Positions 13,429 through 21,203 of a DNA stretch of 28,733 nucleotides are shown piece by piece (the stretch's first letter is position 1; every line of letters begins with the position of its first letter). The notes under the pieces were generated by a model. The model had not been told where the DNA came from and searched no databases. It saw nothing but the letters and a program-made list of their open reading frames with translations. This DNA is from Physcocola sp002396385. Its GTDB lineage: Bacteria > Bacteroidota > Bacteroidia > Bacteroidales > Paludibacteraceae. The stretch spans positions 1 through 28,733 of the forward strand of contig CAMNDM010000043.1 of assembly GCA_946535435.1 (NCBI GenBank), read 5' to 3'. The position numbers and the translations under genes are program-made.

Positions 13429-15465
13429 ATGAAAATAAGATTCTGGTCTTTTGTCGCACTACTTTTCTGTTGCGTAAGTTCTGTTTTCGCCCAGATGCAG
13501 GACCCTGTCCATTGGAAATTTGACATATCGCCAGTTCAGGCGAATGGTACAGTTACGGTAACCCTAACTGCCAATATCGACAAACCTTGGCACCTGTACA
13601 ATATCCAGGAACCCGAAAATGGTCCGTTGCCTACAACTGTAAAGTTCTCCAACTTACAGAATGCCGAAGTGTCTGGTGGGCTGGTCTCTAAGTCAAAAGC
13701 CATTAAAAAGTTCGAACAGGCTTTTGGCATGGAGTTGTCTTTCTTCGAGAATGTGGCGGTTTTCCAACAGAAACTGAAGGTTAAGGATGTGTCGGCTGGT
13801 GTTGCGGCTGAAGGTTACGTCGAATACATGTGCTGCGACGACCAGAGTTGCCTGCCTCCTACTAAGGCTAAATTTTCGCTTTCGGCAAAAGGTTTGGAAA
13901 AGTCTGCGGTTAATCCTGCTGTAAAAGAAGGGACGTCTGACAACGAACAAACGGAGCTAAAAAAAAAGATTGATTCAAACGATGTGAAAGAGTTGGCAGC
14001 GTCGGAACCTTTGAAAATTAAGTCCGATTCTGCTATATCTGCCGAAACCGCCAGTACTACGGTCCCTGTTGTGGCGGAGATGTCGGCTTATGGAGATGAG
14101 GATGAGGGAGACACGTCTTTGTGGACTATTTTCCTTTCCGGGCTTATCGGCGGATTCATTGCGGTTGTTACGCCTTGTGTGTGGCCTATTATTCCGATGA
14201 CTGTTTCTTTCTTCCTGAAACGGAGTTCCGATAAGGCGAAGGGACGCCAACAGGCGTTGCTCTATGGGTTGTCTATCATCGTTATTTATGTGGCATTGGG
14301 CTTGTTGGTAACAGGCTTGTTCTCTGCCAATACGTTGAATGCCTTGAGTACGAATGCGGCTTTTAACGTGTTCCTCTTCCTTTTGTTAGTCTTATTCGCA
14401 TGTTCCTTTTTTGGCGGATTCGAGATTATGTTGCCTGCCTCGTGGAGTACTGCAATCGACGCTAAGGCTGAAAAAGTATCCGGCATCTTTGGCATTTTGC
14501 TAATGGCCAGTACGCTGGTCATTGTCTCTTTTTCGTGCACAGGTCCTATTATTGGTACACTGTTGGTCAGTGTTGCCGATAAGGGGAATATTCTTGCCCC
14601 TGCCGTCGGTATGTTCGGTTTTGCGTTGGCGTTGGCTATCCCATTCTCAGTGTTTGCCTTTTTCCCAAGCATCATCAGCAGTATGCCCCGTTCGGGCAAC
14701 TGGCTGAATATGGTGAAGGTGCTGCTCGGCTTTTTTGAATTGGCCTTCTCGTTGAAGTTCCTTTCTGTTGCCGACCAGGTCTCTCATTGGGGACTGCTGA
14801 GCCGTCCTACGTTTATAGCGTTGTGGATTGTGATTTTTGCAATGGCAGGTGCCTATCTGCTGGGTAAAATCAAGTTGCCGCACGATACCGATATGCCGTG
14901 TGTTTCTGTGCCCCGCCTTTTGTTGGCAATGGGGTGCTTTTCGTTTGCCGTATACTTGGCGCCAGGCTTGTTTGGACGTCCGTTGAACGTTATCAGTGCT
15001 TTTGCGCCTCCGTTGAAGACCGTAAAGGTCCAGTATAACGATTACGACGAGGCCTTGAAAGTGGCTGCAGAAAGTGGTAAACCGCTGTTGGTAGACTTTA
15101 CCGGACATGGTTGTGTCAACTGCCGTAAGATGGAGGCCGCAGTGTGGTCGAATCCGGAGGTGGCCAACCTGATGAATGAAGAGGTGGTCCTTGTTTCGCT
15201 CTTTTGCGACGACCGTACCCCTCTTGCCGAGCCAATCAAGGTGAAGGGAAGCAACGGAGAGGAAAATGAATTAGAAACCGTCGGCGAGAAATGGAGTTAC
15301 TTCCAGAGTAGCCGGTTTGGCACAAATGCGTTGCCCTATTATGTGATGGTAAGCCCTAACGAAAAGGTATACAACCATTTCTTCAAGTTTACCGAAACAG
15401 CCTCAGATTTCAAGAACTTTATTCTCGACGGTATAAAAACTTTGTCAAACTCAGAAAAAAAATAG
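13429..15465 (+). CDS. dsbD: Thiol:disulfide interchange protein DsbD
   Basis: DsbD carries electrons from cytoplasmic thioredoxin to periplasmic thiol partners. All three modules are visible in 678 residues. After a signal peptide (ending near VFAQ), the N-terminal domain has the pair C135/C136 and C141 in MCCDDQSCLPP. The membrane domain has about eight helices, with C250 in VVTPCVWPIIP and C370 in SFSCTGPIIG as its redox pair. The C-terminal thioredoxin-like domain has C562-V-N-C565 in GHGCVNCRKME. Each cysteine pair needed for the relay is therefore present. It lies 12 bases after the Dabb gene and 4 bases before the nitroreductase gene, so the operon couples envelope thiol reduction with flavin-dependent reduction. 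Confidence 0.95.
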   Translation: MKIRFWSFVALLFCCVSSVFAQMQDPVHWKFDISPVQANGTVTVTLTANIDKPWHLYNIQEPENGPLPTTVKFSNLQNAEVSGGLVSKSKAIKKFEQAFGMELSFFENVAVFQQKLKVKDVSAGVAAEGYVEYMCCDDQSCLPPTKAKFSLSAKGLEKSAVNPAVKEGTSDNEQTELKKKIDSNDVKELAASEPLKIKSDSAISAETASTTVPVVAEMSAYGDEDEGDTSLWTIFLSGLIGGFIAVVTPCVWPIIPMTVSFFLKRSSDKAKGRQQALLYGLSIIVIYVALGLLVTGLFSANTLNALSTNAAFNVFLFLLLVLFACSFFGGFEIMLPASWSTAIDAKAEKVSGIFGILLMASTLVIVSFSCTGPIIGTLLVSVADKGNILAPAVGMFGFALALAIPFSVFAFFPSIISSMPRSGNWLNMVKVLLGFFELAFSLKFLSVADQVSHWGLLSRPTFIALWIVIFAMAGAYLLGKIKLPHDTDMPCVSVPRLLLAMGCFSFAVYLAPGLFGRPLNVISAFAPPLKTVKVQYNDYDEALKVAAESGKPLLVDFTGHGCVNCRKMEAAVWSNPEVANLMNEEVVLVSLFCDDRTPLAEPIKVKGSNGEENELETVGEKWSYFQSSRFGTNALPYYVMVSPNEKVYNHFFKFTETASDFKNFILDGIKTLSNSEKK

Positions 15466-15469
15466 TATT

Positions 15470-16219
15470 ATGGGAAGTGTGAAGTCGGTGCTCGACAAAC
15501 GCTGCACTATTCGTAAGTATTCGAATCAAGTGGTGGCCGATGATTTGTTGAATGATTTGTTAGAGTCGGCTGCGCGTACGTCAACGTGTGGCAACATGCA
15601 GCTTTATAGCGTGGTAGTCACCCGCGATGCGTCTGTACGCGAGCAGTTGGCGCCTTCGCACTTCAACCAGCCTGCCTCGCAGGCACCGGTGCTGGTCACC
15701 TTCTGTGCCGATTATAACCGGTTCAACAAGTGGTGCTTGCAGAACAAGGCGGTCCCTGGTTACGACAACTTTGAGTCGTTTATGAGTGCCTTGGTCGATA
15801 CGGTGGCTTTGGCACAGACTTTTTCCCTGCTCGCCGAGGAAAATGGACTGGGTATCTGTTATCTGGGTACTACAACCTATAATCCGAAAGAAATAGCCCA
15901 AACGCTGAAACTGCCTAAAATGGTGGTGCCTGTCGTTACGCTGTCGTTGGGTTATCCTGACGAGCAGCCAGCCCTGACCGACCGTATTCCGCTAAAGGGA
16001 TGGGTGCACAGCGACGTCTACCACGACTATACCGAGCAGGATATTGATGACATCTATTCGTATAAAAACGACATTCCTGAAAATAAGGAATTCTTAAAGA
16101 TTAACAATAAGGAAACGCTGGCTCAAATCTTTACCGACATCAGGTACACAAAGAAAGACGGAGACTTCTTCTCGGAAAAACTCATTGCTTTCATTAAGGA
16201 ACAGGGATTCTTGAAATGA
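15470..16219 (+). CDS. Nitroreductase-family NAD(P)H-dependent flavin oxidoreductase (NfsA/Frp-like)
   Basis: The 249-residue protein matches the nitroreductase fold, which binds FMN and reduces nitro compounds, quinones or flavins. The start contains the usual R-x-x-x-R-x-Y segment (KRCTIRKYSNQ), followed by ESAARTSTCGNMQLYSVVVT, where the STxGNMQ segment binds FMN phosphate. LAEENGLGICYLGTT and the VPVVTLSLGYPDE strand are typical of the NfsA/Frp subgroup, as is the long C-terminal excursion. The physiological substrate is unknown. It starts 4 bases after dsbD and its stop overlaps the start of the HAD gene (ATGA), a sign of translational coupling. Confidence 0.88.
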   Translation: MGSVKSVLDKRCTIRKYSNQVVADDLLNDLLESAARTSTCGNMQLYSVVVTRDASVREQLAPSHFNQPASQAPVLVTFCADYNRFNKWCLQNKAVPGYDNFESFMSALVDTVALAQTFSLLAEENGLGICYLGTTTYNPKEIAQTLKLPKMVVPVVTLSLGYPDEQPALTDRIPLKGWVHSDVYHDYTEQDIDDIYSYKNDIPENKEFLKINNKETLAQIFTDIRYTKKDGDFFSEKLIAFIKEQGFLK

Positions 16220-16917
16220 TAAAATACCCCAAAAAAGTAATCCTTATTGATTTAGACAACACGCTGACCGATACGGAGGGCAACTCGCGAACGGCTATGC
16301 GGTTGATGTATGAGGAACTTGGTCTGTCGGCCAAGTTCCCTCCTTTTGATGCCTTTTGGAGTGTTTATTCCTCTTGTAATGACAAGTTGTGGGCTCGCTA
16401 CCGCGATGGAAACTTGTCGCGTGAACGTTTAAATGAATTACGTTTCTCGTGGCCGATGTCGCTGATGGGGGTGGAAGACTCTGAGTTGACTGACCGTGTT
16501 TGTGAGGTCTTCTATAAATACTTCCTTCCCATGACGGGTACTGTGCCGGGTGCTTACGAGTTGCTTGACTACCTCAGGCCAAAGTACCGTCTGGCCGTCT
16601 TGTCGAACGGGACAAAGAGTTCGCAAATTGTCAAGATGAAGAATTTCCGTTTCGAGCCTTATTTTGAGAAAGTCTATCTATCTGACGACATTGGCTATCC
16701 CAAGCCCGATGTCCGTATTTTCCAATATGCGTTGAACGATATGAGTGTCTGTCCGGAAGATGCCCTTATGATTGGAGACGACTTCGAGGGCGACATTGTG
16801 GGTGCTGCCAATGCGGGCATAGAGCAGGTTTGGCTGCATCCTGCCGGTTGGAACGGAGAACGTCCGGTCCCTTCGCTTACTATACGCACCCTTGCAGAGC
16901 TGCATAGTGTATTGTAG
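16216..16917 (+). CDS. HAD-superfamily phosphatase, YjjG-like
   Basis: The 233-residue protein shows the four HAD motifs: D12-L-D14-N-T in ILIDLDNTLTDT, LSNGTKSSQ, the lysine of IGYPKPD, and IGDDFEGDI. The helical cap between motifs I and II is of the size seen in YjjG-type nucleotidases, which dephosphorylate (often non-canonical) nucleoside monophosphates. The exact substrate cannot be read from sequence. The ATG overlaps the nitroreductase stop by 4 bases, and it is the last gene of the operon. Only 4 bases separate its stop from that of the convergent permease gene, with no terminator visible between them. Confidence 0.85.
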   Translation: MIKYPKKVILIDLDNTLTDTEGNSRTAMRLMYEELGLSAKFPPFDAFWSVYSSCNDKLWARYRDGNLSRERLNELRFSWPMSLMGVEDSELTDRVCEVFYKYFLPMTGTVPGAYELLDYLRPKYRLAVLSNGTKSSQIVKMKNFRFEPYFEKVYLSDDIGYPKPDVRIFQYALNDMSVCPEDALMIGDDFEGDIVGAANAGIEQVWLHPAGWNGERPVPSLTIRTLAELHSVL

Positions 16918-16921
16918 TTTT

Positions 16922-18157
16922 TTATTCCATACCAAAACCAATAGCCTCAAGGGCTTTTTTCAGGTCTTCTTCTTGAACCGACCCTACAATTTTAGCCTCA
17001 CCGCTCTCCAAGTTAATCGTCACCGCCTCTACACCGTTTACACGTAAAAGTGCTTTCTCTGCAGCCGCTTTACAGTGGACGCAGCTCATACCTGTTATGT
17101 GTATCACTTTCTGGGCTGTTGTGGCAACCTCTTGCTGCTGTGGGGCGAGGAAGTGGAATTTCTTGCCCAGTTTCGGCAACAGAAGGGCGTTTAACAGTAA
17201 AAGGGCCAATAGGGCCGTACAAAGCCACGCGAAAACCGGATCGTTTGTGGTGCAACAGGCACCGCCGGCTGCCGTCAGACCACTGGTGAAGTTGACAACG
17301 CCGTTGAATTGCAGGTAATCGATAAGTATGCCGAACGAAACAGCCCCCATGACGATTGCGGCCAGATAGATGAAAAGGGTCTTTGTGCCCAGCACTTTCT
17401 TTACCACCAGCATCGATGCTATATTGCAGGCTGGGCCTGCCATTAGTAAAACAAGTCCGGCGCCGGGTGTCAGTCCCTTCATAATCAGCATAACGGCAAT
17501 GGGAATAGAGCCGGTGGCGCACATATACATTGGAATAGAGATGCAAAGGACCAGCAGCATAGAGGCCGCCGTATTGTTTTGGAAAATAGCAAACGCGTCG
17601 TTTGGAACCAGCACGCCAATTAGTCCTGCTACCACAAGACCCAGCATCAGCCATTTGCCGATGTCTCCCATCATTTCCACGTAGGCGTATTCCAAAGCCA
17701 TCTCTATTTTGTTACCCCCTTTCACGCCGGCATGTTGCGACGGTTGGAAGGTCTGTGTCTGCGCACCGTTGTCGGCTATGCTCGATAAGAAGCCGCCAAA
17801 CAGGGCCGTAACAATTGCGGCGATTGGACGTACAATGGCAAACGGCCAGCCCATAAGGCTGTAGGTGGCTATAATGGAGTCGACACCCGTCTGTGGGGTG
17901 GCAATCAGGAATGAGGTGACTGCCGTTTTCGAGGCTCCCTCCTTGTGTAGCGACATGGCTGTTGGTATAACTCCACAAGAGCACAGTGGCAGCGGTATAC
18001 CGAAAAGGGTGGCGTAAACCGAAGAGCGGAAAGTGGGTGCCGAAAGGTATTGGTTGAAGTAGTTTGCGGGTAAAAAGGCGTGCATAATGCCTGCCAGGAG
18101 AAATCCGAGTAGCAGGTAGGGCGACATTCCGTTAATCAGGTGTATAAGTTCTTCCAT
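16922..18157 (-). CDS. SO_0444-type Cu/Zn permease with C-terminal HMA domain
   Basis: The 411-residue protein is a DUF318-type permease with about eight to ten membrane helices. The signature PLPLCSCGVIPTAMSL followed by FLIATPQTGVDS lies near residues 55-95 and a second cysteine cluster, CCTTNDPV, lies further on. Residues 351-411 form a heavy-metal-associated domain with the copper-binding site C359-V-H-C362 (TGMSCVHCKAAAE). This architecture is that of the SO_0444 family of putative Cu/Zn efflux transporters, so export of copper or zinc from the cytoplasm is likely. It has its own promoter (18183-18214) interleaved with the terminator of the upstream asmA-like gene. It converges with the dsbD operon. 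Confidence 0.88.
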   Translation of the reverse strand: MEELIHLINGMSPYLLLGFLLAGIMHAFLPANYFNQYLSAPTFRSSVYATLFGIPLPLCSCGVIPTAMSLHKEGASKTAVTSFLIATPQTGVDSIIATYSLMGWPFAIVRPIAAIVTALFGGFLSSIADNGAQTQTFQPSQHAGVKGGNKIEMALEYAYVEMMGDIGKWLMLGLVVAGLIGVLVPNDAFAIFQNNTAASMLLVLCISIPMYMCATGSIPIAVMLIMKGLTPGAGLVLLMAGPACNIASMLVVKKVLGTKTLFIYLAAIVMGAVSFGILIDYLQFNGVVNFTSGLTAAGGACCTTNDPVFAWLCTALLALLLLNALLLPKLGKKFHFLAPQQQEVATTAQKVIHITGMSCVHCKAAAEKALLRVNGVEAVTINLESGEAKIVGSVQEEDLKKALEAIGFGME

Positions 18158-18182
18158 CTCTATCTGTTTGGTGTTTATAGTG

Positions 18183-18214
18183 CAAAAGTAACGAAAAAAG
18201 GCATACTATAACAA
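18183..18214 (-). promoter_or_regulatory. Promoter of the Cu/Zn permease gene
   Basis: On the minus strand TTG (18214-18212), 21 bases, TACTTTTG (18190-18183) fits the phylum promoter pattern and lies 25 bases before the ATG. The -33 TTG sits in the loop of the terminator hairpin at 18197-18231. Confidence 0.65.
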
Positions 18215-18231
18215 CCGTATAGTATGCCTTT
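18190..18231 (-). terminator. Rho-independent terminator of the asmA-like gene
   Basis: A perfect 14-bp stem, AAAGGCATACTATA (18197-18210) with TATAGTATGCCTTT (18218-18231), has a 7-base loop. Read on the minus strand it starts 19 bases after the asmA-like stop and is followed by six T residues (18199-18194, shared with the stem base). It overlaps the promoter of the next gene. Confidence 0.85.
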
Positions 18232-18250
18232 GTATTCAGAGAGAGGGAAG

Positions 18251-21115
18251 TTACTTGTTGTTCTTAGCCTCGGCCTCCTTAATCATCTTGTCTGACTTGG
18301 TTTGAGCGGCATCGATGATGGAGTTGCCTTTAGAGGTGGCATCGGAAACCAGCTTGTTCTTCTTTTTCTCAGCTTCCTGAACCAACTTTTGTGCGGCCTT
18401 TTGTTTGGCTTTCTTTTCAAGCGGATTCTTGCTAGAGGCAACCATCTTGTCGCCTTGTGCTTTCGCTTCGGCTACGAGCTTGTCGCCCTGTTTTTCGGCC
18501 TCGCTTTTCAAGGCTGACGCCTGCTTTTTGGCCTCGGCCAGCATTTTCGCCTGTTTGGCTTTGGCTTCCTCCAAGGCTTTGTTCACGGTCTGTTTCACCG
18601 TTTCCTTCACCTTTTCGGTTACCACTTCCTTTACATTGTCGACTACCCCTTTGGCATCGACTTTGATTTTAGGACTGCTGAATGTGCCGCCGACAAGAAC
18701 GTTGAACTTCAGCGGGATGTTCGTCTTCGATGAAACACTGTTTGGTACGGCCATGGCCAACGTGTAGTCTAATGTTTCGTCAAGGCCCGATGTACCGGTC
18801 ACGTCCATCTTTGTGCCCGACATCGACACGTTAAACGGTTCGGTCGACATGCGTCCGTCTTTAATCTGGAACTTGATGCGCACATTCTTCAGCGTTGAGC
18901 TCTCGGAAAGTTTCGAGAAGTTGACGGCCGACGATATCTTCTTCATAACGTCAAACTCCTTCAGTCCCAGTTCGTCGGTCGAGAATGTTCCTTTTGCGTT
19001 GACGGTGTTAAGAATAGGGCTCATCGATGCGTCGAGTTTCGAGTTTAAGTCGATTTTCATGTTGAACTTTCCGGTCGCGTTAGACAATAGCGGAACAAAC
19101 TTCTTGGCTGTGTTTACAGTTGAGAACACCTTTGGTATAGACATCTGTTGAATCTGCATGTCGGCCTTGAAGGCTGTGTTGTTTTTGTCTTTAGAGTCGT
19201 ACGAACCCTTCATATTGAGCGAACCTTCCATGGTGTTTGTAGACAGGCTGGTAATTGACGCAACGCGGTCGCGGACTGTAAGAGCACCCTTAACCTGGTT
19301 CAACTCGATGTTTGAATAGATAACCTTTTCCATCGCCAGATTCATGGCAAAGTCGATGTTGCCAGGTATCTCGACCGATTCAGAGGAAGCTGGTGCGGGA
19401 TCTTCGACGGTAGCGGTGGTATCTACCGAGATGAAGTCGTTTATGTTGAAGTAGTTAGACTTCACGTTCAACTTACCTTTAATGGTGCCGTCGCTGAAGA
19501 TGTAAGGCAGGAAGTTCTCCAGCTTACCGTTCAGTGCGATGTCGTTCTTGCCGATGTTAACGTTACATTCCGTCAAATCGAGCGCTTTGTTCGAGAAGTC
19601 GAGGTTGGCCGAGTTTACTTTCACATCGTAGCCGATCTCCTTCCCGTTAATGTTCATATTCTTGACGTTCAAGTTGCCGTTTACCGTAAAGTTCTCGTAT
19701 TGTTCTTTCTCGGCGTACGACAGTTTTCCTTGTGCCGATGCGTCGGCATTCAGCACACCGCTCAGGTTCATACCGTCTAATGCGATAACGTCTTTAATGG
19801 AGTTGAAATCGATGATACCTTTCACCCCACAATCGAAGTCGGGGTCTGAAATTGGATCTTTCAACACAAGGTGTGCGCTGAACGGATTGCCTGCCATCTT
19901 GAAGGCGAACTTGTTGACATCGACAACGGTTTTGTCTAAGATTCCGCCTGGGTTCTTGACCTCGGCATTCACGTTAATGTTATCAATCTGCTTAGGAAGG
20001 TCTGGATATTTGAACATGGCATTCTCAACAACCAGTTTTACGTCGAAAGCCGGGAAGTTCTCGCCCTGCATACGTCCTTTGGCAGCAGCGTCAAGCGCAA
20101 CCTTACCGTTGGTCTGTATTTTGCCAAAGTCGCTCTTGTAAATGGCGGGAATGAGAGAGAGAATGTCTTTAAATTCCAGTTTTGGCGTGTTGAACTTGAG
20201 GTCCATGTCGATAGTCGCAGAGTCAACCAACTGCACGAAACCTGTGAGGTTGGCCTTAATCTCGTTAATCGACAGGGTGTTCTCACCCAAAGTGAACTTG
20301 TTGTTCTGCAAGTCGGCTGCTACATTCATATCGGCATCGACTTTAGCTCCCGACAGGTAAGGAATGTGTTGCATTGCAAAGTCGACCGCACTGATTCCGA
20401 GTTTGCTCTTGATGTTGGAAACAGCTTCCGACACATCGCCCGAGAAGGTGAATTCGAAATTCTTCAAGCCAGCCGACATTGTCGTGTCCGCATAGCCGAC
20501 CGAGTCTGCCTCCACTTCGAAGTCTGATATGTTAGCCAAAATTTGGTCTGTTGAGTTGAATTGGCCAGACAGTACCATATCGAGGTGGTCGACACGTGCG
20601 CTGGCATTGTCTTGTTCGTTGATGTATTGCACGTTCACATTGTCGAAATTCACCCGTCTGAGCGAGAGTGCGAATGGTTTGGCTTTGGTTGTGTCCACCG
20701 CTTCTTCTTGGGCCGTAGTGTCGGCCACCAGAATGTCCCAGTTGGCGTTACCGTTCTTGTGGACCACTGCCTTGGCATAGGCGTTTTCGAACTTGAAGGC
20801 GTTCACCACATAGTGGTCGGTTAGGAGGCTGCGGGTGCTGACCACCACAATCAGCCTGCCGGCGTTCAGCAGTGTGTCGCCTTCAAACTCGCCCTTGCCT
20901 GCTACACCGAAATCGTAAAGTGTGATAGATGCGTGGGGGAAGTTTTTGAAGAAACTGAGCGACACGTCGCCGACATAGGCCTCCGATTTAAGCATTTTGT
21001 TCGCTTCTGCCAGGGCAATATCCTTTACTTTTCCCTGGAAGGCGAGTGGAATGAGGAATAGTGCCAACAAGATAAGCAACAATCCTATTCCTAAGAATTT
21101 CAGTATCTTTTTCAT
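18251..21115 (-). CDS. AsmA-family protein with lysine/alanine-rich C-terminal tail
   Basis: The 954-residue protein begins with an uncleaved membrane anchor (MKKILKFLGIGLLLILLALFLIPLAF) followed by an AsmA-type start (GDVSLSFFKNFPHASITLYDFGV). The long middle is built of repeating beta strands typical of AsmA/bridge-like lipid transfer proteins, and the AsmA C-terminal part (LKNVRIKFQIKDGRMSTEPFNVSMSGTKMD, read in pieces) lies near residues 760-800. Such proteins sit in the envelope and are thought to help lipid transport or outer-membrane assembly. Residues about 824-954 are an unusual tail rich in K, A, E and Q with repeats such as GDKLVAEAKAQ then GDKMVASSKN. It lies 88 bases after pcrA with a candidate promoter of its own and ends in a strong terminator. 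Confidence 0.87.
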   Translation of the reverse strand: MKKILKFLGIGLLLILLALFLIPLAFQGKVKDIALAEANKMLKSEAYVGDVSLSFFKNFPHASITLYDFGVAGKGEFEGDTLLNAGRLIVVVSTRSLLTDHYVVNAFKFENAYAKAVVHKNGNANWDILVADTTAQEEAVDTTKAKPFALSLRRVNFDNVNVQYINEQDNASARVDHLDMVLSGQFNSTDQILANISDFEVEADSVGYADTTMSAGLKNFEFTFSGDVSEAVSNIKSKLGISAVDFAMQHIPYLSGAKVDADMNVAADLQNNKFTLGENTLSINEIKANLTGFVQLVDSATIDMDLKFNTPKLEFKDILSLIPAIYKSDFGKIQTNGKVALDAAAKGRMQGENFPAFDVKLVVENAMFKYPDLPKQIDNINVNAEVKNPGGILDKTVVDVNKFAFKMAGNPFSAHLVLKDPISDPDFDCGVKGIIDFNSIKDVIALDGMNLSGVLNADASAQGKLSYAEKEQYENFTVNGNLNVKNMNINGKEIGYDVKVNSANLDFSNKALDLTECNVNIGKNDIALNGKLENFLPYIFSDGTIKGKLNVKSNYFNINDFISVDTTATVEDPAPASSESVEIPGNIDFAMNLAMEKVIYSNIELNQVKGALTVRDRVASITSLSTNTMEGSLNMKGSYDSKDKNNTAFKADMQIQQMSIPKVFSTVNTAKKFVPLLSNATGKFNMKIDLNSKLDASMSPILNTVNAKGTFSTDELGLKEFDVMKKISSAVNFSKLSESSTLKNVRIKFQIKDGRMSTEPFNVSMSGTKMDVTGTSGLDETLDYTLAMAVPNSVSSKTNIPLKFNVLVGGTFSSPKIKVDAKGVVDNVKEVVTEKVKETVKQTVNKALEEAKAKQAKMLAEAKKQASALKSEAEKQGDKLVAEAKAQGDKMVASSKNPLEKKAKQKAAQKLVQEAEKKKNKLVSDATSKGNSIIDAAQTKSDKMIKEAEAKNNK

Positions 21116-21148
21116 TATTTTATGATAATTAAACCTTTTTCTGTTAAA

Positions 21149-21188
21149 TGTTGTATAAAGTTACGTCTTAGTATAGAGATATACAACA
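21149..21188. promoter_or_regulatory. Candidate asmA promoter enclosed by a 9-bp inverted repeat
   Basis: On the minus strand TTG (21186-21184), 20 bases, TAACTTTA (21163-21156) is one base from TAnnTTTG and ends 40 bases before the ATG. The arms TGTTGTATA (21149-21157) and TATACAACA (21180-21188) are exact reverse complements separated by 22 bases; one arm covers the -33 element and the other touches the -7 box. An operator is possible. Confidence 0.4.
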
Positions 21189-21203
21189 ATATTCTAAACG
21201 CAA

